From the IMG/VR virus record IMGVR_UViG_3300049007_000007, positions 1 through 37,234 of that record: a stretch of 37,234 nt of DNA; one strand, given 5' to 3'. The notes beneath the pieces are model-generated. The model had not been told where the DNA came from and ran no database searches. It saw only the letters and a list, made by a program, of their open reading frames with translations. Shown piece after piece: positions 8,172 to 15,375 of this stretch (position 1 is the stretch's first letter; each line of letters opens with the position of its first letter). Position numbers and translations under genes: made by a program. This DNA comes from a virus.

Positions 8172-8775
8172 GAGCCGGCGCCCGGGGTCGGCGGGTCAGG
8201 GCGCCCGAGCGCCTCGATCTGCACGAGGCGCAGCAGCTCGGCATCCTCGTCCATCAGGGTGGCGTACGTGTAGCCACCGAAGCGCTCGAGCAGCGTGCAC
8301 ACGAGCTCGGCGTGGGCTAGCTCGTGGGGCTTGGCGACGACGGTTCCATCGGCAGCGACGCCTCCAGGGACGGCGCGCCATCGGCCGATCGCTGACCTAA
8401 AGGGGCGGCCACCCCGCCGACTGCCTCCATCCAGGCGCTGATGATCTGCATCACGAACTCGAGGTCCTGGGAGTAGAGGCCCTCGACGGTGGCCGGGACT
8501 GGGCGCACCTCACCGGTCGGCTCGCCGTCGTCGTCGAGGATCGGCTCCTCGAGGTTCCAGGACACGAGCGCCTTGCCGAACCCGGCGAACAGCTGCCCGA
8601 CCGCCTTGGTCTCATCGGCCGTCAGCGAACCGGTGCCGCGCTCGACGACGCTCGCGAGCCCGATGAGCTCCACGAGCGTGCCGACGGGGACGGACCGGGC
8701 TCGGACCTCGAGCCCCTCGAACTCCGGGTCCTCGAAGGTGAGCCGGTAGGTCTTGCTCTGGCGGACGAATCCCAT
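8168..8775 (-). CDS. Tail assembly chaperone GT fusion made by -1 frameshift (202 aa)
   Basis: The downstream part of the chaperone has no start of its own. It lies in the -1 frame relative to G and is open from before the slip site to a TGA at 8168 that overlaps the tape measure start. Slipping at CCCTTTA after codon 126 adds 76 residues (beginning RSAIGRW, ending PTPGAGS) to give 202 residues. The extension contains a helical core (HAELVCTLLERFGG...LMDEDAELLRLVQIEAL) with protein-like composition. GT fusions bind the tape measure and recruit tail tube subunits, as shown for lambda. The coordinates given span both frames; the slip falls at 8398-8404. Confidence 0.82.
8317..8775 (-). CDS. Tail assembly chaperone G-like protein (152 aa)
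   Basis: This is the zero-frame product of the tail assembly chaperone locus, starting at ATG 8775 and ending at TAG 8317. Residues 8-115 have the mix of beta and helix seen in actinophage G-type chaperones (YRLTFEDPEFEGLEVRARSVPVG). The last 26 residues after the slip site are low in complexity, as usual for sequence read in the non-extended frame. It lies between the tail tube genes and the tape measure, the invariant place for these chaperones. It should be made in excess over the frameshifted form. Confidence 0.82.
   Translation of the reverse strand: MGFVRQSKTYRLTFEDPEFEGLEVRARSVPVGTLVELIGLASVVERGTGSLTADETKAVGQLFAGFGKALVSWNLEEPILDDDGEPTGEVRPVPATVEGLYSQDLEFVMQIISAWMEAVGGVAAPLGQRSADGAPSLEASLPMEPSSPSPTS
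8398..8404 (-). other. Programmed -1 ribosomal frameshift slip site CCCTTTA
   Basis: On the coding strand the sequence reads C CCT TTA in the zero frame, a perfect X XXY YYZ heptamer. TTT and TTA are scarce in this GC-rich genome. The zero-frame codons are Pro125 and Leu126 of the G protein. The -1 frame is open from before this site to the tape measure start. A self-complementary ATCGGCCGAT lies about 8 bases downstream and could act as a stimulatory hairpin. Confidence 0.8.
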
Positions 8776-8795
8776 CGCTCTGCGCTGCCGCCTGT

Positions 8796-9203
8796 TCAGG
8801 CCCACGTAGGGACGGTGCCGTCGGCGAGCGACGCCGGCGCCGACCAGGTGAGCGAGCCGTCGTCGCCGCGGGTGAGCGAGTAGTCCGTGACGACCATCTC
8901 GGTCGCGAGGGTCTGGCCCGAGATCACGTTCGTGAACGTCCGGGCGACCGACGTCGACGGCACGGTGCGCAGCACCGTGTGGGCCTGGTTGGCGGCGTCG
9001 TTGAAGACGCCGTTCAGCGTGTAGCTGCAGTCCGCCAGCAGGAGCAGGCGCTCCATGGCCGACTTGTCGATGCCCGTCGTGTTCTGCACCTCGCGGGGCG
9101 TCGCGAACTCGAAGTTCGTGATGTCGTTGCGGATGTCCCGGGGCGTGCCACCGCTGTCGTCCACCGACAGCGAGGTCCACCCGAGACCGGTCTCCTTGGC
9201 CAT
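8796..9203 (-). CDS. Tail tube-like protein, copy 2 (135 aa)
   Basis: A 135-residue protein with a GAGGAAGG ribosome-binding site about 10 bases before its ATG. It is a shorter paralogue of the 249-aa gene at 9726-10475. Both begin MAK(E/Q)TGLG, share the motif TGIDK(S/E)AMERL near residue 43 and carry RGDDGSLT followed by an aromatic residue near the end. The position directly upstream of the tail chaperones is that of the major tail (tube) protein. One of the two paralogues is probably the tube subunit. The other may be a decorated tube form or a tube initiator or terminator. Which is which cannot be told from sequence. Confidence 0.75.
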   Translation of the reverse strand: MAKETGLGWTSLSVDDSGGTPRDIRNDITNFEFATPREVQNTTGIDKSAMERLLLLADCSYTLNGVFNDAANQAHTVLRTVPSTSVARTFTNVISGQTLATEMVVTDYSLTRGDDGSLTWSAPASLADGTVPTWA

Positions 9204-9228
9204 GGGCCTGGTCCTTCCTCTGGGTCAG

Positions 9229-9726
9229 TCAGCCGCGCTGGTGCGCGGTAGCGAGCTGGTCCTGGTGCTCGGCGAAGTCCTCGAGCCAGTCGGCCGCCCG
9301 CGCGTGCTGGCGGGGCGCGGCGCCGCGGGGGTTGCCGCGCCAGTCGCCCTCGCGCACGACGTAGAGCTCGGGCCGCTCGAGCGGCACCTGGTGCGTGGCG
9401 AAGCACTCCTGGCCGGGCGGGAACGTGAACACGGTCATCGGGCCCTCGCGGGCCTCGATGTAGCGGCGGGGCCCGTTGACGGCGTGGTGGCCGCCGGCCA
9501 GCTCGAGGGAGACAGACCGGCACTCGGAGCGGATGTAGGCGGCCTGGCGCATGCCGAGGTCCGTGCGCTCATCGATGACCGTGCGCCATCCCTCGCGGCA
9601 CTGCTCGCAGTCGACCTCGGCGCAGGCGGCCGGCCGGAAGTGCGTCGAGAGCGGGGAGGCGACCTGGTACGTCTTGTAGGCCTCGGCTGGCCCGACGGGC
9701 TGGATGCGGTTGAGCGGGCGCTGCAT
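9229..9726 (-). CDS. Conserved phage protein with cysteine cluster between tail tube paralogues (165 aa)
   Basis: ATG at 9726 overlaps the stop of the upstream tail protein (TGATG). The 165-residue product carries a possible metal-binding cluster Cys35-x4-Cys40-x2-Cys43, with Cys69 and Cys108 further on. The middle (residues 83-110) reads as a beta sheet with FTFPPGQ. The C-terminal 35 residues are Arg/Ala/His-rich. Proteins with this layout recur among actinophage tail genes, but no function is known to me. It separates the two tail-tube-like genes. It could be a structural connector or an assembly factor. Confidence 0.65.
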   Translation of the reverse strand: MQRPLNRIQPVGPAEAYKTYQVASPLSTHFRPAACAEVDCEQCREGWRTVIDERTDLGMRQAAYIRSECRSVSLELAGGHHAVNGPRRYIEAREGPMTVFTFPPGQECFATHQVPLERPELYVVREGDWRGNPRGAAPRQHARAADWLEDFAEHQDQLATAHQRG

Positions 9727-10475
9727 CAGAAGGTCACCTCCGTGAGGTTGCGGACCACGACGACGACGAAGTCGATCGACGTGTAGGTGCCGGTGATCGA
9801 GGCCCGGATCCACTCCTTGACGTTCTCGGTGCGGCCGGTCTCGATGCGGTGGGCGCCGACGTCGGTGATGGTCGGGAACGCGGCCCCGGTGATCGGGGCG
9901 TAGGCGTCGCCGGCGCCGTCATCGTCGCTGTCCTCGAGCACGATGTCGGCGTCGGTCCCGTCGAACGCCAGCACCTGCAGGTACGCCTGGAGGCCGAAGT
10001 CGGTGGCGGCGCCGGCGCCGTCGTCGAAGCCATCGAGGTCCTCGGCGCCGGTGGAGGTGTGGATGCCGGCCGTGAGGTTGTGGCCCCACTCGATGCCGAA
10101 CCCGTTGGCCTGGGCGTTGACCGTGAAGGTCAGCGAGCCGTCGTCGCCGCGGGAGGGGTCGTAGCCGATCTGCTTCCCGAGGAGCGAGGCGGCGTGCCCG
10201 CCGAGCGCGACGCCGCGCAGGTACGTCAGGATCCGGTCCGCGACAGGCAGCGCGGCCAGCACGGGGTGCGCCTGGTCGGTGGCGGGGTTGAAGTAGGCGG
10301 TGAACTCCATCTGGCCGTCGCGGAGGCCGCCCAGGCGCTCCATGGCCTCCTTGTCGATGCCGGTGACGGGCAGCGGTTCGTTGCCGCCGCCGATCCCGCC
10401 GAGCGAGCCGATGTCGCCTGAGAGGTTGAAGCCGTCGACGTAGAGGCGGTCGCCGAGCCCGGTCTGCTTGGCCAT
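9726..10475 (-). CDS. Major tail (tube) protein candidate, long paralogue (249 aa)
   Basis: This 249-residue protein has GGAAGG about 9 bases before the ATG, and the leader GGAAGGAC is shared with its paralogue at 8796-9203. Shared landmarks are the N-terminus MAKQTGLG, TGIDKEAMERL (about 38-48), a QAHPVL segment and RGDDGSLTF (about 109-117). Residues from about 118 onward form an extra beta-rich domain (LQVLAFDGTDADIVLEDSDDDG... to RNLTEVTF) absent from the short copy. It probably forms the tail tube that conducts DNA, with the C-terminal domain exposed on the tail surface. The location downstream of the connector genes agrees. Confidence 0.78.
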   Translation of the reverse strand: MAKQTGLGDRLYVDGFNLSGDIGSLGGIGGGNEPLPVTGIDKEAMERLGGLRDGQMEFTAYFNPATDQAHPVLAALPVADRILTYLRGVALGGHAASLLGKQIGYDPSRGDDGSLTFTVNAQANGFGIEWGHNLTAGIHTSTGAEDLDGFDDGAGAATDFGLQAYLQVLAFDGTDADIVLEDSDDDGAGDAYAPITGAAFPTITDVGAHRIETGRTENVKEWIRASITGTYTSIDFVVVVVRNLTEVTF

Positions 10476-10478
10476 CGC

Positions 10479-10784
10479 TCAGTCCTTCCGTTCGATCGCG
10501 AGGCCGGGGATGCCGAGCCCGAAGTCGGGGTCGGACGAGGCCGGGCGGATGGGGGCGCGCAGCTCGGTCTCGTCGACCGAGCACATCGGCTGGTTGGGTG
10601 ACACGCCGGCGGGAACGCCGATCCACCGGAACCGCTCGTCGCAGTCCGTGCAGCGCACCCGGACCTCGGCCATGTAGTGGTTGGGCAGCCCCGTGTCGTT
10701 CCCGGGGTCGTCCTGGCCGATGCGGACGACGTCGACTTCGGCGGCGAAGTTCTCGTGCGGGCAGGGCCGGTCGGGGTCGATCAC
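10479..10784 (-). CDS. Zinc-ribbon-like phage protein of the connector module (101 aa)
   Basis: A GTG start at 10784 overlaps the stop of the upstream gene (GTGA). The 101-residue product contains Cys8 with His10, a CTDC pair at 45-48 in VRCTDCDERFRWIGVP, and Cys68. This gives a zinc-ribbon-like arrangement of one clear CxxC pair plus scattered ligands. Similar short proteins with a 'CxxCxxxFRWIG' core occur in many actinophages between head-tail connector and tail tube genes. No enzymatic motif is present. A structural or assembly role is likely, from location only. Confidence 0.65.
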   Translation of the reverse strand: MIDPDRPCPHENFAAEVDVVRIGQDDPGNDTGLPNHYMAEVRVRCTDCDERFRWIGVPAGVSPNQPMCSVDETELRAPIRPASSDPDFGLGIPGLAIERKD

Positions 10785-11239
10785 GGGGCCTGGTCCCAGA
10801 TGTCGTTGACGATGAGCGGCAGGGTGATGTCCATGACCCGGAAGAGGCGGCCGTCCTGGTTGAGGTAGCCGGCCTGCGCGGATAGCGGCACGCCTGCCTG
10901 GCCGAGGAGGTCGACGTTCCGGATCCGGCCGTCGAGTGTGAAGTCGCCCGAGTAGGCGCCCATCAGGTCGATCGTGGCCGTGAGGACCGCGGGGTCGATC
11001 GCGTCCTGGGGCTCCTGGACCATCGGCGTGTAGATCCGGTCCCGGAGCTCGATCCGGCCGGTCGTCGTGGCCAGCCCGGAGCCGCGGGGCACGGGGGCGA
11101 TCGCCTGGACCCACACGGCGGCCGTGAGGCCCTTGCCGGGGGCGGCCTTGGGCTCGTGGCCGTTGACCTTCTCGAAGTGCCCGGACGCCATCGCGTGGGA
11201 CACGACGGCGCCGAGGATGCCTTCGATGTCGACGGCCAT
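10781..11239 (-). CDS. Putative tail terminator / tail completion protein (152 aa)
   Basis: The ATG at 11239 overlaps the stop of the gp10-like gene (TGATG) and the stop overlaps the next gene by 4 bases. The 152-residue protein is compact with an N-terminal helix, then alternating strands (YTPMVQEPQDAIDPAVLTATIDLMGAY, residues 70-96). This is compatible with the small alpha/beta fold of tail terminators. In siphovirus order (connector, stopper, gp10-like, terminator, tube) this is the expected position of the protein that caps the tail tube and joins it to the head. The call is positional; no diagnostic motif exists for the family. Confidence 0.6.
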   Translation of the reverse strand: MAVDIEGILGAVVSHAMASGHFEKVNGHEPKAAPGKGLTAAVWVQAIAPVPRGSGLATTTGRIELRDRIYTPMVQEPQDAIDPAVLTATIDLMGAYSGDFTLDGRIRNVDLLGQAGVPLSAQAGYLNQDGRLFRVMDITLPLIVNDIWDQAP

Positions 11240-11625
11240 CAGCTCATCCTCCGAAGGAAGCGCTGCAGGACCCGCTCGGCTATCGCGGGAACCAGCTGCT
11301 CGAGGCGGTGGCGGGCCCGACGGAACGCGAAGTAGCCCTTGAACCGGGTCGTCTTGTTGCGGGAGCCGACGCCCTCGAGCCAGGGGCCGTAGACGATGCC
11401 CCGGTCGTGGACCACGACGTCGGGCGCGGCACGCTCGACGACGAGCTGGGTCTCGTAGTACGGCGTCGGGTGGCGGATGCTGGCGTCGAGGATCGTGTGG
11501 ACCTCCGCGAGGCCCTGCTTGCCGACCTCGAGCTGGACGGCGTCGACGTAGTCGCGGGCGGCGCGGTCCGCGCGGCCGTCGAAGAGGGGGCCGCTGCGGT
11601 CGACGTCGACGTGGATCGTGGGCAT
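11239..11625 (-). CDS. HK97 gp10-like / minor capsid-tail joining protein (128 aa)
   Basis: The 128-residue protein starts at ATG 11625, coupled by TGATG to the upstream head-tail connector. It shows the features of the gp10-like family: a short N-terminal strand, a long helix (ADRAARDYVDAVQLEVGK), a beta segment (TPYYETQLVVERAAPDVVVHD), and the conserved YGPWLEGVGSRNKTTRFKGY block (79-98) followed by a basic C-terminal helix. Family members are head-tail joining or tail completion proteins. Its neighbours are the connector upstream and a tail terminator candidate downstream. Confidence 0.8.
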   Translation of the reverse strand: MPTIHVDVDRSGPLFDGRADRAARDYVDAVQLEVGKQGLAEVHTILDASIRHPTPYYETQLVVERAAPDVVVHDRGIVYGPWLEGVGSRNKTTRFKGYFAFRRARHRLEQLVPAIAERVLQRFLRRMS

Positions 11626-12686
11626 CAGACAGCGCCGATCCGGGCCTTGCGGCCGTAGTCCGTGTAGGCGCGCCTGCGGAGGTCGGCGAGGGCGGCGCCT
11701 CGGGCCTCGCGTTCGTTGTCGCCGGCGCCGACCGTGCGCGCGTAGCCGGACTGCTCCTGCTCGACCTGGGCGATCGCCTCCGCGATGCACAGCGCGCCGA
11801 TGACAGACGGCGGCCGCCAGGCGACCACCGGCGCGGCGTCGCCGTGCGCCGCCGCGGTCGTGCCGAGCACGCCCCGCTCGACGGTGAGCCGGCGGGGCAC
11901 GTAGATGTCGGCGCCGGCCGTGTGAGCGGCCAGCACACTGCCATCCCACGCGCGCTTCACCACCAGCTGGTCGCCGGCGACGTCGACGACCAGCATGCGC
12001 TCGGCGTCGATCAGGACGACCTCGCCGGCGTGGAACGCCGAGCCGGTCGTGACGGCGACCAGCACGCTGTTCGCCTGGGCCGTGAGCCCCGGGGCTCCGA
12101 GGTTCTGCCCCGAGTCCAGCCAGGTGCGCCCGGCGACGACCAGGCGCTCGGTGCCGACGCGCAGCAGCGACCCGACCCCGACGAGGGCCCCGTCGGTGAC
12201 GTCGACCGTGGTCGTGGAGGCGTCGGCGACCGCAGCCTCGAGGGCGCCGGCGGGAACCTCGTCGAGGCGGCACCCCGCCCACAGGCCGGTGATGGAGATG
12301 TCGCGCTGGTGGGACCCGCCGCCGCCGAACGACGCTGGCCCGTCGAGGTCGAGCTGGACCTGCGTGTAGGGCGCCTCGTCGAGGTCGTCGGACCGGCGGA
12401 GGAAGTAGTGGGCGGGGTCGATCACCGTGCCGCCCGACGACAGCGTGGTGATCGAGATCAGCTCGTTGCTGTCGAGCCAGAGCCGCCACGGGCGGGCGTA
12501 CTGCTGGTTCGGCCAGTCGAACCGTCGGGTGGCGACCTCGGGGTAGAAGCGGCGGTGGAGCGCACCCTCGAGGTCGCGGGACGCGGTGGCGATGGCACGG
12601 TCGACCTGCGCGTCGTCACGCGCGGTCAGCTTGGAGTCGAGGGCGCCCTTGACGTCCTCGCGTGTCGCGTACCAGATGTTCGCCAC
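11625..12686 (-). CDS. Head-to-tail connector/adaptor protein (353 aa)
   Basis: The GTG at 12686 is used as the start (MANIWYATREDVKGAL). The N-terminal 50 residues (ATREDVKGALD...AIATASRDLEGALHRRF) match the helical pattern of phage head-tail adaptors of the gp6/gp15 type, which add to the portal ring. The middle (residues 75-260) is beta-rich and unusually long for an adaptor. The C-terminus (PPSVIGALCIAEAIAQVEQEQSGYART...ALADLRRRAYTDYG, 290-347) returns to helices. The whole resembles the long connector proteins of actinophages. An AAGG 12 bases upstream is a weak ribosome site. Confidence 0.75.
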   Translation of the reverse strand: MANIWYATREDVKGALDSKLTARDDAQVDRAIATASRDLEGALHRRFYPEVATRRFDWPNQQYARPWRLWLDSNELISITTLSSGGTVIDPAHYFLRRSDDLDEAPYTQVQLDLDGPASFGGGGSHQRDISITGLWAGCRLDEVPAGALEAAVADASTTTVDVTDGALVGVGSLLRVGTERLVVAGRTWLDSGQNLGAPGLTAQANSVLVAVTTGSAFHAGEVVLIDAERMLVVDVAGDQLVVKRAWDGSVLAAHTAGADIYVPRRLTVERGVLGTTAAAHGDAAPVVAWRPPSVIGALCIAEAIAQVEQEQSGYARTVGAGDNEREARGAALADLRRRAYTDYGRKARIGAV

Positions 12687-12753
12687 GTCCCGTGCCTTGC
12701 TTTCTGGCCAGCCACCAGCGGTGGCAGGATCGGCGCCGGGATCGTCCCGCCCC

Positions 12754-12766
12754 GGTGGGGCGCGCT
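12754..12766 (-). repeat. Intergenic 13-base repeat, copy B
   Basis: The second perfect copy of AGCGCGCCCCACC (coding strand). It overlaps the TAG stop of the 58-aa gene and opens the 78-base gap before the connector gene. Here it forms the best hairpin of the three copies: CGCCCC, loop ACC, GGGGCG. It is preceded by a GC-rich tract. No U-run follows. Confidence 0.6.
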
Positions 12767-12941
12767 ACCCGCCCGAGGACCCGTCGGGCCGCCAGCCGTC
12801 GAACGGGCAGAACAGGACGCCGTCCGGCCCGGCCTCGAGCGGCTCGCCGTCGTTCGGGCACGCCGCCGGCGGGCTGGCGCGCTCGGCCCGGGCCTCCTCG
12901 GCCGCCTCACGGGCGATCGACAGCAGCTGCTCCCATGCCAT
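12765..12941 (-). CDS. Small conserved phage protein, MAWEQLLSI family (58 aa)
   Basis: A 58-residue protein from ATG 12941 to TAG 12765. It begins MAWEQLLSIAREAAEEARAE, a helix, and carries two CPxDG knuckles, CPNDGEPL at 28-35 and CPFDGW at 45-50. These form a minimal zinc-ribbon-like repeat. Small proteins with the same helix plus double CPxDG layout are widespread in actinophages just before the head-tail connector. The function is unknown. Apparent upstream extension of this frame is the shadow of the hydrolase gene. Confidence 0.72.
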   Translation of the reverse strand: MAWEQLLSIAREAAEEARAERASPPAACPNDGEPLEAGPDGVLFCPFDGWRPDGSSGG

Positions 12942-12943
12942 CG

Positions 12944-13681
12944 CTACGTGCGGTCCTGTGCGTGGGCGAGCAGCCAGCGGGCCTGGGCGGCGGCGTCGAT
13001 CGCCGGGTAGATCTGCGCGGTGTCGTGGCTGCGGGCGCCGAGCGACACGGCCTGCATGCCGGTCGCGGCGACGAACGGGGCGATGTCCTCGCTGTAGGGG
13101 ACGAGGGGGTCGTTGGACGAGTAGTAGATCCGGCAGCGGCCGGCGATCGGGACGATCCGGGCGGTGTTCGCCATCGGGTCCCGGTCGGCGGCGTTGGCCG
13201 CCCAGCCGCCCGATCCGTCGTACGCGTCGTCCATATCGTCCGCGAGGACCGATGACCGGTCGTAGACGTGCTGCAGCGCCACGCCAGGGACGCGCAGCAC
13301 GACACCGCCGACACGGGTCGGGTTGCGCCAGCACCAATTGAGAGCCCCGGCGCCGTTCATGGAGTCGCCGATCCACGAGATGCGCCGGACGTCTGCGGCC
13401 CAGCGCTCGACCGCCCAGGCGATGGCGTCGTCGACCGCCTCGAGGAAGTCGTCGTTGCACCAGGCGAGCCCGGCGAAGTCGACGGCGACGACCACGAACC
13501 CGAGGCTCGCGAGATAGTCGAGGTCGCGGCGGAACGCGGGCGGGCTGTAGACCCATGCGTCGTCGCCGCCGCCGTGGCCGACCAGGACGAGCGGCCCGCC
13601 GGCCCGGTAGCCGTTGGCGGTGATGACGAGGTGCTTCTCGTCCGCCCGGTAGGCACCAACGCCGAGGCTGCGGTGGCTCAC
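12944..13681 (-). CDS. Alpha/beta hydrolase in the head-connector operon (245 aa)
   Basis: The GTG at 13681 overlaps the stop of the preceding structural gene (GTGA). The 245-residue protein is a complete alpha/beta hydrolase. It has an oxyanion HGGG-type motif (GHGGG, residues 35-39), a nucleophile elbow GDSMNG with Ser107, a candidate acid Asp191 (SSNDPLVP) and a candidate His219 (ARSHDTAQ). There is no signal peptide or membrane anchor. It is likely an esterase or depolymerase. Embedding among capsid and connector genes suggests it may be packaged in the virion, perhaps acting on acylated host surface polymers. A cytoplasmic role is also possible, and the substrate is unknown. Confidence 0.82.
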   Translation of the reverse strand: MSHRSLGVGAYRADEKHLVITANGYRAGGPLVLVGHGGGDDAWVYSPPAFRRDLDYLASLGFVVVAVDFAGLAWCNDDFLEAVDDAIAWAVERWAADVRRISWIGDSMNGAGALNWCWRNPTRVGGVVLRVPGVALQHVYDRSSVLADDMDDAYDGSGGWAANAADRDPMANTARIVPIAGRCRIYYSSNDPLVPYSEDIAPFVAATGMQAVSLGARSHDTAQIYPAIDAAAQARWLLAHAQDRT

Positions 13682-14241
13682 CCGACCTCCTGCGCGTACA
13701 GGCCCGTGGGGTCCGATGCGGCGCCGTTCGGGGTGATGTTGCCCGTGACCCCGAACGCGAACAGCTGGTAGTCGCCGTGCTGGCCAGCGGGGATGCGGGC
13801 GAACGGCTCGCACGACACGGCGGACCCGGCGCCGATCCCCTGCTCCTGGGACCGGCCGACCGCCTGCGTGAGCGTGGTCGAGCCGACCGCGGCGATCGCC
13901 AGGCCGCGGAGGCTGTTGGCCGCCGACTGGATGATCGTCGAGTGGCCCCGCAGGTACACGGTCCCGGACCCAGGCGGGATCGTCACCACCGTGCCGCTGA
14001 GCGCGTGCAGCGTGAAGGCGAACGCATCGCCGGCGAACGGGCCGTGCGTGGTCTCGACCTCAGCGGAGTCGATCTCGTTCGAGAGCGCCGGGTGCTGGCG
14101 GATCGCGCCGCTGATGTGGACGTCGCCGGCGACGTGGAGATCGCCGTCGATCGCCAGGTCGCTGTCGGTCAGCGTGTGGGTCGTGTGGGGCGGCGGGAGG
14201 TCCCGGTTGGTGGCGCCGCTGTGCTTGGTGGTCTTGGGCAC
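13678..14241 (-). CDS. Putative virion structural/fibre-like protein (187 aa)
   Basis: The start is placed at GTG 14241 (MPKTTKHSG), where protein-like sequence begins; further upstream the frame is Arg/Pro-rich shadow. The motif LAIDGDLHVAGDVHISGAI (about 28-46) is a short beta-helix-like repeat of the type seen in fibre and spike proteins. A compact beta-rich domain of about 130 residues follows (SGTVVTIPPGSGTVYLRGHS, TQAVGRSQEQGIG, DYQLFAFGVTGNI). It sits between a zinc-ribbon head protein and the hydrolase. A capsid decoration or head fibre protein is the best guess, and it may carry the hydrolase or share its promoter. Confidence 0.6.
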   Translation of the reverse strand: MPKTTKHSGATNRDLPPPHTTHTLTDSDLAIDGDLHVAGDVHISGAIRQHPALSNEIDSAEVETTHGPFAGDAFAFTLHALSGTVVTIPPGSGTVYLRGHSTIIQSAANSLRGLAIAAVGSTTLTQAVGRSQEQGIGAGSAVSCEPFARIPAGQHGDYQLFAFGVTGNITPNGAASDPTGLYAQEVG

Positions 14242-14252
14242 CGGCGGACCCG

Positions 14253-14885
14253 TCAGCCCGTCTCGGCGGAGGCCTCCGCAGGCACCGTGTCGTCGCCCTC
14301 GCCGGTGCCGGCCTGGGCCACCTCGACGAGGGTGCCGTCGTCGCCGACGACGTGTGTGCCGGCGTCGAGGGCGTCCTGCAGGACACGGAGCTCCCGCTTC
14401 GTCATGCCCTCGAGCGCGGCCCGGACCAGGCCCTGGTGGACCAGGTAGTCGACCCACAGCTCGTTGCGGGCGTTGGCCGACGGGCGGGACGGAGCGCCGT
14501 CCCCCGCCCCGCCCTCGGCCATGCCCCCCGGCACGGGCTCGTTGGGCTCGACGGTGAGCGTGCCGCCGTCGACCGGTGTCATCGGCTCACCGGCCCCGGG
14601 CTCACGCTCGACGTCGGCTGCCTCGAGGAGCAAGTCGGCGCCGGGCTCCGCCTCGAGCGGCAGCTCGACCACCGGCTGGTCGTCGGCCGGCGGGCGGAGC
14701 GTGGCGCTCGAGGGCCCGCCGTGCCTCGTGATCTTCGGGGACATCGGGTCCTCCTGGTCCTCGGGACGTGAGCCGAGCTCGTGGAACGTGGTGCCGTGGC
14801 AGCGGGGGCACCGGAACAGCCCGACGGCGTACCGCGTGCGGCACGGCTCGCCGTCGTAGGTGCCCTCGCAGACCCAGAGCGCCAT
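14253..14885 (-). CDS. Head-module protein with N-terminal zinc ribbon (210 aa)
   Basis: A 210-residue protein from ATG 14885. The first 30 residues carry four cysteines (Cys6, Cys15, CPRC at 26-29) that form a zinc ribbon. A long disordered acidic Pro/Glu/Gly region (45-135) follows, and then a helical segment (NELWVDYLVHQGLVRAALEGMTKRELRVLQDAL, 141-173). The final part is acidic. This composition suits a head assembly or scaffold-like adaptor rather than an enzyme. Its place among capsid accessory genes supports a structural or assembly role. Confidence 0.62.
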   Translation of the reverse strand: MALWVCEGTYDGEPCRTRYAVGLFRCPRCHGTTFHELGSRPEDQEDPMSPKITRHGGPSSATLRPPADDQPVVELPLEAEPGADLLLEAADVEREPGAGEPMTPVDGGTLTVEPNEPVPGGMAEGGAGDGAPSRPSANARNELWVDYLVHQGLVRAALEGMTKRELRVLQDALDAGTHVVGDDGTLVEVAQAGTGEGDDTVPAEASAETG

Positions 14886-14887
14886 GG

Positions 14888-15361
14888 TCAGGCCGCCACG
14901 ACCTCGGCGCCGTCGTCGAGCGGGACGTACACGAGCGACCACTTGGCGGCGCCGGTGTTGCTGGCGGCGCAGTTGAGGTCGATCGAGCCGACGTTGGCGA
15001 CGAAGGGCCGGGTGGGCCACACGGTGGCGCCGGCGTTGGCGCCGATCATGGCGTCGCCGAACACGCCCGTGATGCCGTAGAGGCACCCGACCTCGTCACC
15101 AGTGATGTCGAGCGTCGCGCAGACGTCGACCGTGGTCCCGGTCGTGGGGTTGGCCTGCAGCTTGGTCGCGTTGGCCTGGGCCTGGACGGCGGTCGTGACC
15201 TCGCCCACGATCCCGATCACCAGGACGCGGCCGCCCGTGACGGTGAAGAGGGCCTCGGCGGCGGTCTGCGGGAGCGTGTCGGTCGGGCGATCGACCCGGA
15301 TGCCCTGTGTGAGCTCCCGGGCGACGGGGTGGAAGCCCTGGGGCTGGAGCATGACGGTCAT
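14888..15361 (-). CDS. Putative capsid decoration / head protein (157 aa)
   Basis: The ATG at 15361 has AGGAGG about 10 bases upstream, a strong ribosome site that suggests high expression. A second in-frame ATG is residue 4. The 157-residue product is beta-rich with an Ala/Thr/Val/Gly composition (residues 33-157), as in head decoration proteins. The segment TVTGGRVLVIGIVGEVTTAV (40-59) resembles the opening of a beta-barrel. Three cysteines lack a metal-binding pattern. It lies two genes downstream of the major capsid protein, and a capsid accessory role is inferred. Confidence 0.6.
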   Translation of the reverse strand: MTVMLQPQGFHPVARELTQGIRVDRPTDTLPQTAAEALFTVTGGRVLVIGIVGEVTTAVQAQANATKLQANPTTGTTVDVCATLDITGDEVGCLYGITGVFGDAMIGANAGATVWPTRPFVANVGSIDLNCAASNTGAAKWSLVYVPLDDGAEVVAA

Positions 15362-15375
15362 GGCGTGTGGGCCTC

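Noticed and set aside
8196-8381. Arg-rich minus-strand frame downstream of the tail chaperone
   Set aside because: It is the +1 frame. The -1 frame over the same bases encodes the protein-like chaperone extension and joins the CCCTTTA slip site.
12944-13681. Hydrolase as LysB-type mycolylarabinogalactan esterase
   Set aside because: It is not next to the endolysin, and it lies within the head-connector operon. The fold is compatible, but nothing supports a mycolate substrate.
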